A stretch of 64,000 nucleotides of DNA from Fomitopsis serialis (taxonomy: Eukaryota > Basidiomycota > Agaricomycetes > Polyporales > Fomitopsidaceae). The position numbers were made by a program, and so were the translations under genes. The notes under the pieces were generated by a model, which saw only the letters and a list, made by a program, of their open reading frames with translations, had not been told where the DNA came from and did not search any database. Position 1 is the first letter of the stretch; each line of letters starts with the position of its first letter. Positions 58,316 to 64,000 of the stretch are shown here, one piece after another. The stretch covers positions 1-64,000 of the forward strand of contig NW_025955015.1 in the NCBI RefSeq assembly GCF_022376445.1, given 5' to 3'.

Positions 58316-59020
58316 ACCATGGTGACGGAGGCGATGCAACGACTTGTGGACGAAGCCTGCAACCGTTACATGTCAGCAAACTATAGCGGCTCGCTGTCCA
58401 GCCGTTCCCGAAGCGATGCAAGGCGCGGGATGTTGGACTCCACTCGACCGTACGCCTTACAACCTCAACGGGCGCGCTGGAGGCACGAAGATGGCTCACC
58501 GGGTGCTTTTCACGAATGAGGAGACCAGCGTGAGGCTCCGGGTTCCGAAGGCTCGGAGGCTGCGGGCCCGGGGCTGAGTACTGAGGCCTGAGGGGGGAGG
58601 AGTGCAGCTTGAAGCTTGAAAGCTTCACAGGTGACAGCGAGAGCGTTGTTCTTCGTTGAAAAGTCACGTGTACACGCGCAGAACGGATGATCGTTGAATG
58701 ATCGATTATAGATCTATGGAGGATCTCCACCCATGCAGACGAGCTCTGGCAGAACGTCTGAAAGTCCTCCTCAAGGCAGAACACCAGTACTAGTACATGA
58801 ACGTTCGATGACTAACATCGGGCGCAACCGCAGCGCTCTGCACCTCATCCTCTTTCGCGCTTCCCATATCTCGCCCATGCGAGCTTGCACTGGCCGCCCG
58901 CTCTAATCACGATTCACGGAGGGCCGAGACGGCTCGGAGCTGCGCAGCGTCCCTCGGGCTTCAAGAGAGGAAGCATAGCGAAGTGCCACAAAACGTACGA
59001 AGCAAGTTCTCGGCGCATAA
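58316..59020. other. Upstream region of the dioxygenase gene
   Basis: About 700 bp that should contain the 5' exon(s) and promoter of the dioxygenase and the 3' end of the RING gene. Open frames on both strands are present but none joins to the dioxygenase exons convincingly. Confidence 0.4.
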
Positions 59021-59738
59021 CTAGGTAGATTGGTGGCGGTCCCCGACGCGACGGAGTGGGCGCCGTGTGTTGATGTCCCCGCCAACATCAGCCTGGAGTC
59101 CAGATAAGCTAAGCCTTGTTCTCATGGCAGCAACACCATACACCTCACCTCTTCGTTCAGAATCTTCTGCATGCACTCTGCGCATTTGAGAATCTCTCGT
59201 TGGCTCTCTTCGCGCAAATTCAGCGTATCCTGTCGTACCAGCTTGGCGTCGCGGTTGATCTTCTCTAGGGTTGCTTCGTGCGCCGATATCCGCGAGCGTT
59301 GTGCTTTCACCTGAGCGCATAGGCCGCGCATTGCTTGCACAACCGAATCGTACTCTTTCAGCAAGTCAAGCTCCTCGGCGGGCAGTTTCCCCAGTTTTCT
59401 GTAGCAGACAAGCTCATGACTCTGCCTAGGACCCCGACGTTAGAACACACCTTCGCACCACATTGCAATAACGCTCGGGATTTGGTTCCGCCTCTGCGAA
59501 CCTGAGTTTAATAGAAATGACGTCGGACCACCGAAAGGGCACTCGGCAAAGCGGGCACAGGTGGGAATTCATGGCAACCGTCCGTAGACAGGCGGAGCAA
59601 GCTGCGTGGCCTGGAATCACGGGTATGCATTAGCCCTGAAGTGATGGTTGGACAGAGCTTACCGCATGCAGGCAAGACGAGCATAGAGTTAGGCCTCTCC
59701 GTGAACGTCTCTACGCAAATGGGACACACGGCGCGCAT
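59021..59738 (-). CDS. RING-finger / coiled-coil protein, putative E3 ubiquitin ligase
   Basis: A C3HC4 RING finger is split by one intron (GTAAGC near 59666): CPICVETF, LPACGHAACSACL, CPLCRVPF, with all eight metal ligands visible. RING domains recruit E2 enzymes for ubiquitin transfer. A helical region follows, ELDLLKEYDSVVQAMRGLCA and EATLEKINRDAKLVRQDTLN, which should form a coiled coil, giving a TRIM-like order. A final small exon after a GTGAGG donor (about 59152) ends RRVGDRHQST. I placed the start at ATG 59738 immediately before the RING; an upstream exon (acceptor near 59853) is possible. The second intron is ambiguous, and the exact junction near 59450 is not settled. Confidence 0.75.
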
Positions 59739-60191
59739 GGTTGATGAGACGGTGGGAGAGTCTCCTAACGCGAGCGGCGAGAATGGAAGGAGGGGCGGCA
59801 GATCGGGACTCGCACGGCGTTGAGGTGTAGGAGCTATTCGGCCTTCGAGATATGGCTGCAAACACTAAATAGATTCCCTCCAGGAATCGTTTGCTGGAGG
59901 GACTTTCTCACCTGAAGGGGATCTAGACTTCCGGGCTCTGGAAGCGATAGTTCTAACACAAGGATTCCACCCATAGGGTTCTTTGCGCCTCGCTGTTGGC
60001 ATGAGATGTTCATAGATGCATCTGGTGATCAAAGTTGGCATGGCTGCGCCTCGTCGCTCGCCGTGCGGCAGGAAACACGCAATTCCTCCGGACCTTTGAG
60101 AGTGCGTGCATTTTGCGGCCCTGGCTTCAAGCAACTCGCAGTTTTCCTCCCCGCATCCCTTCACCCAGATATCGCTCGTTTTTCGAACAAT

Positions 60192-61993
60192 ATGGGCCCC
60201 ACTGCCTACGTTCTCTTGCATGATCTTAGCCGCGGCCATTCTGACGTGGTCAACGCCCTTGCGTTCTCTCCGGACGGCCTGTACCTTGCGAGTGGATCTG
60301 ACGACGAGTCTGTTATCATCTGGAACGCGACCCTCGGCACCTACCTATACCGTTTCACGTGCGATAGCCGCGTCGACTCCCTTCTCTGGCACCCAGTGGA
60401 ACAAGAGACCTTGATTGTTGGTTGCCAAAGCGGCTCGCTTTTACAGGTTCGAGGTTTTTCCTTGGTATGCTTGATCCTTGCCATCGCGCCCTGGCAGTGT
60501 TTATGTACTATGTCTACAGACACACAACGAGGTTTACGATATTCGTCTCGGTGCCCGATCGCACATCTATTGTATGGACTATCATCCGAGCACCCGTTGT
60601 CTCGCCGTGGGCATGGGTCCTGAGGTGCATATCACGCGAGAGACAGCCCCTAGTGAGTCAGCATCAGGGTTCTTGTCTCTATACTCAGGAGCTTCTTCAA
60701 GACAAGTACGACGGCGATACTCGGCTTCCGCACCCGAAAGACGGGCTCGCTTTAGACGATAAGCGCGATCGTGCCGTGGCAGTCAAGTTCACAGAATCCG
60801 GACAGCAAATTATCGTGACTTACCTGACCCACGGCGTCATGTGAGTACTTCAGACGACACAATCGAGCCTGTCTAACTGGCACAGGTGTTACGAGCTTCG
60901 AACAGGCAACAGAAACTGGCACATTGTGCCTCCCAAATCCCATCCAGCTATGTGCGTGTACCCTTACTCGCCTACTGCCCTAAGCATGACTTAGCCACCT
61001 CGTCAGCGGTCATTCTGCAGTATCGCCGGACTACAGCAGCATCGTGGTACATAACTTCAAAGATGGCCTGACTGAATATTCCCTGTCCGATCGTACGAAG
61101 GCCCGGCAATCGTATCGCTTCAACGCTACGCCGAATCCGAAGATTGCTCTACAAGTGGCCTTTCTGCGTTATGGGCGCGCGATAGTATGCGGCACGTCGA
61201 CGGGAAATGTCTGCGTCTGGGAGACGTCGTCCGGAGACTATTTCCAACAGCTTGATCACGGCGGTGAGGTTCTCTTGGGATTCTGACGGCTTGACACTCT
61301 AAATGGCGTGAATATGCTAGGGCACATAGTGATGGCGGTTGCAGTGCGTCTTCGAACGTTGTACATGCCGTCTCCTGATTGTGCTATCAGGGATGCCAAC
61401 GGCAGGGCTTTAGTTACATCGCTACAGGGGCGGCGAGTCAGGGTCCCGGTGTCTACATCAAGATATGGAGGGCTAAGATCGGTAAGGTCGCTTACGTCTC
61501 TGCTGGTGCTGCGTGGATAACGTAGTGCGTACTAGGCGCAGACACTTCGCAAGATAATCGGCTGACATTTTGGCGTGCTGCCCTTCGCATGCCAAAGGTT
61601 CGAATACGAGGGCTTGCTCCCACCGCTGAGGAGGCATGGAGGTTGTTGGTCGCTGCCCTCGTCATAATCGGCAGTGTGACATTGGCATGGTCTACTTGGC
61701 TCATCGGGACGAACATTCCCTGGGGTGCCATGTATGAGCTGTTGATGAACTACGTGTGTACTCCTCTCTGAAACTCCATAACACTGTTAATCATTTGGAT
61801 TTAGGTCGCACACAGCACGTCTTTTGTCGACGGTGTCTGGAGGAAAGGGTACTCTGTGGCAGTGAAAGGGTGGTACACAACAACCGCGGTATTTCACGCG
61901 CTACTCGCTGCTGTTTTGCACTATGCGCGTTTGAAAGCCCTCGAAGCCCTCGGAATACCTGCCGACATACTGGATAGAATCCCTCCGACTTAA
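60192..61993 (+). CDS. WD40-repeat protein with C-terminal membrane segment
   Basis: Starting at ATG 60192, the first exon has a clear WD40 repeat: LSRGHSDVVNALAFSPDG, LASGSDDESVIIWNATLG. Further blades follow across introns: RSHIYCMDYHPSTRCLAVGM, VAVKFTESGQQIIVTYLTHG, the SIVVHNFKDGL blade, IVCGTSTGNVCVWETSSGDY and YIATGAASQGPGVYIKIWRA. After the propeller comes a hydrophobic stretch, LLVAALVIIGSVTLAWSTWL, a single membrane span, then an amphipathic tail ending ILDRIPPT (TAA 61991-61993). Frame shifts near 60690 and 61013 can each be explained by one base. Very similar WD40 genes are scattered through Agaricomycete genomes. Function unknown; the membrane tail suggests an ER or vesicle scaffold. 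Confidence 0.7.
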
Positions 61994-62272
61994 TATCCAG
62001 CCCTAGTACCTGGCCTTGTCTAAGCTGACAGGGACGGTCTGTCTGTCAGGCGTAGATAGCAATTGGTATTGATATTGTTTGATGTACATCATGGCATTAT
62101 GCCCTCGACATGTTGATGGAAAACTGCCGCCATACTGCCTACTCTTACGATTCAACCTGAAACATATGTCTCAAAATGACGACACAAGCAACACTGTGGC
62201 GGCGTTGAGATTGGTCATTCAGCCGAAGTGCGTGCCAGCTCCATGGGTAGGGCCGTAAGATGCTCTCCGCTA
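61994..62272. other. Intergenic
   Basis: About 280 bp of 3' flank of the WD40 gene, AT-richer than its surroundings. Nothing else seen. Confidence 0.4.
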
Positions 62273-62652
62273 GGACGGAAGCCGTGCACAAAACACGTGA
62301 ATCGATGTATATTGAAAGATACGCCAAGGCTAGGGAGCTCCGGAGGCACTCTTCGTTAGGTCAGAAGCCGCACACAAAATGCGTGAATCAAATCAAGCCC
62401 TCAAACTATATTAGGAAGGTGATCTCCTTCTGGACAGAAGCCGCACACAAAACGCGTGGATCGATTCATTCCAGTCAAGGACGCATGCTATAGGAAGAAG
62501 CGGGGAAGAAGCTGCTCTCCGCGGTGGTCCCCTTTGGGACAGAAGTCGCACACGAACCGCGTGGATCGATCCATTCAACGTATAGGAAGAAGCTGATCTC
62601 CGCGGTGTCAGTACTACTTCAGCAGCCGCGCATAGAGCGCGTGAATTTGGCC
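62273..62652. repeat. Degenerate tandem repeat, five copies, 70-105 bp apart
   Basis: A core like ACAGAAGCCGCACACAAAAC followed by GCGTGGATCGAT occurs at about 62273, 62361, 62432, 62537 and 62620 with increasing divergence. A second word, AAGCTGATCTCCGCGGTG, recurs between copies 3 and 5. Reading frames across it give repeated TEAAHKTRGSIHS-like peptides, so it might be a decayed repeat exon, but no gene is supported. Confidence 0.8.
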
Positions 62653-63356
62653 AATGGAAAGGGCACGCTGAAGAAAGAAGAAAGCCTGATGAAAGACACG
62701 CCGATCGAAGAAGATGCACACGAAGGAAGCCACACACAGAAGAAGACAACACGCGAAATCAGCTAAAGTCCTCGCCGTTTTAATTACCGATAGGCTTTAT
62801 CCAGGACGCGTGCGATCCGCACGGTCTTCAGTACGAGGTGGAGCCACGCCTGTCATTCACCGCTGCCGTGACGAAAGCTCGGAGATCGTTTCCTTCACCT
62901 CCGTCGGACCTCCTCGATCATCGGGCACCGTACTGTCGCTGTGCGAACTTATGTCCATAGATTGTCCTCATCGATATCGACTGCCCCGCGAGGTCATGCG
63001 GCCGTACTACTGGTACGCCTACTACAACGGCCAGTATTGAACCCTGACGGATGCATGTAGGTTCTCATTCCATAGGTTTAGGTATCGTTCAGTAATGCTT
63101 TGGGTATACGCAGGTCAGCGGGGCCGCCGGGGCGCCTTCCCACCTTCGCCTGCAGGCGTGTATGATGCGCCGCTCAAGCTAACCATCCGGGAGCAAGAGT
63201 TGTCTCGCACTACGCCCGTGTTCGCAACGTGAGACATGCCACTCCAGGTGGCCGCAGCTCATTGCCTACTGGTACGGAGACCAGGAGAAGTGCCAGCACG
63301 ACGCATGGCCTGTGCTAATACTGAGCTCTCTGAGGATTGCGAGCCGTCTGCCTTCG
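62653..63356. other. Intergenic, nothing recognised
   Basis: About 700 bp upstream of the partial gene at the right edge. No motif-bearing open frame; expected to hold that gene's promoter. Confidence 0.4.
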
Positions 63357-64000
63357 ATGTCTGACTTAGGGGACGCTGGTGCTAGCTCGCCCATCAGGCC
63401 GCCTCGGCCAGAGCTCGAGCTTGAAGCTCCTCCAAGTCCACCATTCGCTGGCCTTGGACAAAAGCGGGTACATGTTGAGCTCCCGACTCAACAAATCCAC
63501 GATTCCAAAGGCAATGTCATTATGGCGCCTCGAGTCCTCATAAAGGACAGCAATATTCGTTCGTATTTCAAGCCATCGGCAGTCGCTGCTCCGCAGCACG
63601 CGGAAGAAGGCGACGCTTCCCTCCAAGATCAACCGTCGACGTCGACATCCCCGTCCGGCGATGCTGCAGGAAGGTGGGAGCCGATGAGATATGACGCATT
63701 AGAGAAATTTTCGAAGCTTGGGTCGGTGGTGCGTACTACGCCCAACTTCATACCGTGCTTCCCTTTGCCTGATTATCAACAGAACGTCGGTCGCCCAGTA
63801 AAGAAGATTCGTGGAGCAACAGAAGGAACTGGAGGACGGCTGTCTCGTCGGGCATGTCATGATTCTGCTTTGTTCTGCTTTATTGTCAATTGATAAGTCA
63901 ATGATAGGTGGGGCTCAAGGCCCCGTTGGCCGAGACCGACGCGGCGACTTCTGCGGGCAATGCTCGCGGTGTGGTACTGGGATCCACGTCTGCAGGCGCC
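63357..64000 (+). CDS. Partial gene at right edge, unknown, with a PIP-box-like motif
   Basis: From ATG 63357 the frame is open through about 160 residues to a probable intron (donor near 63851, acceptor TAG at about 63907), after which it continues to the window end. The N-terminus is Pro/Ser/Glu-rich and disordered. DSNIRSYFKPSA resembles a PCNA-interacting (PIP) box with its first Gln replaced. A folded-looking segment WEPMRYDALEKFSKLGSVVR follows, then a basic stretch GRPVKKIRG. I do not recognise the family; the part outside the window would decide it. Confidence 0.5.

Noticed and set aside
62273..62652. CRISPR-like array, because of regularly spaced repeats
   Set aside because: The host is a eukaryote, the repeats are degenerate, spacing is irregular (70-105 bp) and spacers are themselves partly repeated.

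Overview
The window looks like nuclear DNA of a basidiomycete fungus, probably a wood-decaying Agaricomycete (Polyporales is my guess). Genes are broken by many 45-60 bp GT..AG introns, intergenic gaps are short, several upstream regions carry a TATA box about 40-220 bp before the ATG, and the gene families are typical of the group: secreted SurE phosphatases, CE16 esterases, Tnp2 transposase, a TET/JBP-like dioxygenase and DUF4246. All gene models below were spliced by eye.

Layout. 2.6-22.2 kb is a SurE (5'-nucleotidase/acid phosphatase) cluster. SurE-1 is on +, a truncated pseudo-copy lies at 5.8-6.2 kb on +, and SurE-3, -4 and -5 are on the - strand. Between them sit a kelch-repeat gene, a secreted Gly/Asn/Ala-rich protein gene and a BTB/POZ gene. 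23.2-26.1 kb holds two tandem CE16-type acetylesterases. 26.8-34.2 kb holds a flavin monooxygenase, an otubain deubiquitinase and a branched-chain aminotransferase. 34.3-39.9 kb is a CACTA-like DNA transposon: a Tnp2 transposase in several exons plus a dense field of GAACATG/CATGTTC subterminal repeats. 40-46.3 kb is a mosaic of incomplete genes: DUF4246, MFS transporter, Sec31 N-terminus, HAM1-like, an unknown fragment on + and one small gene that seems whole. 47-59.9 kb holds small genes of unknown family, two membrane/helical proteins of similar plan, a TET/JBP-like 2-oxoglutarate dioxygenase and a RING/coiled-coil protein. 60.2-62 kb is a WD40 protein with a C-terminal membrane segment, 62.3-62.65 kb is a degenerate tandem repeat, and a partial gene runs off the right edge.

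Metabolically, the left half reads as a scavenging region: predicted secreted phosphatases (phosphate from organic phosphomonoesters) and esterases (deacetylation of hemicellulose oligomers). The right half looks like fast-evolving, transposon-influenced DNA.

A general warning: many genes that otherwise match their families (aminotransferase, monooxygenase, CE16 pair, WD40 gene, DUF4246, secreted Gly/Asn protein) carry one or more single-base frameshifts, nearly all apparent losses of one base in or beside a short run. This looks more like a sequencing or assembly signature than independent pseudogenisation, so the reading frames should be checked before any of these genes is called dead.
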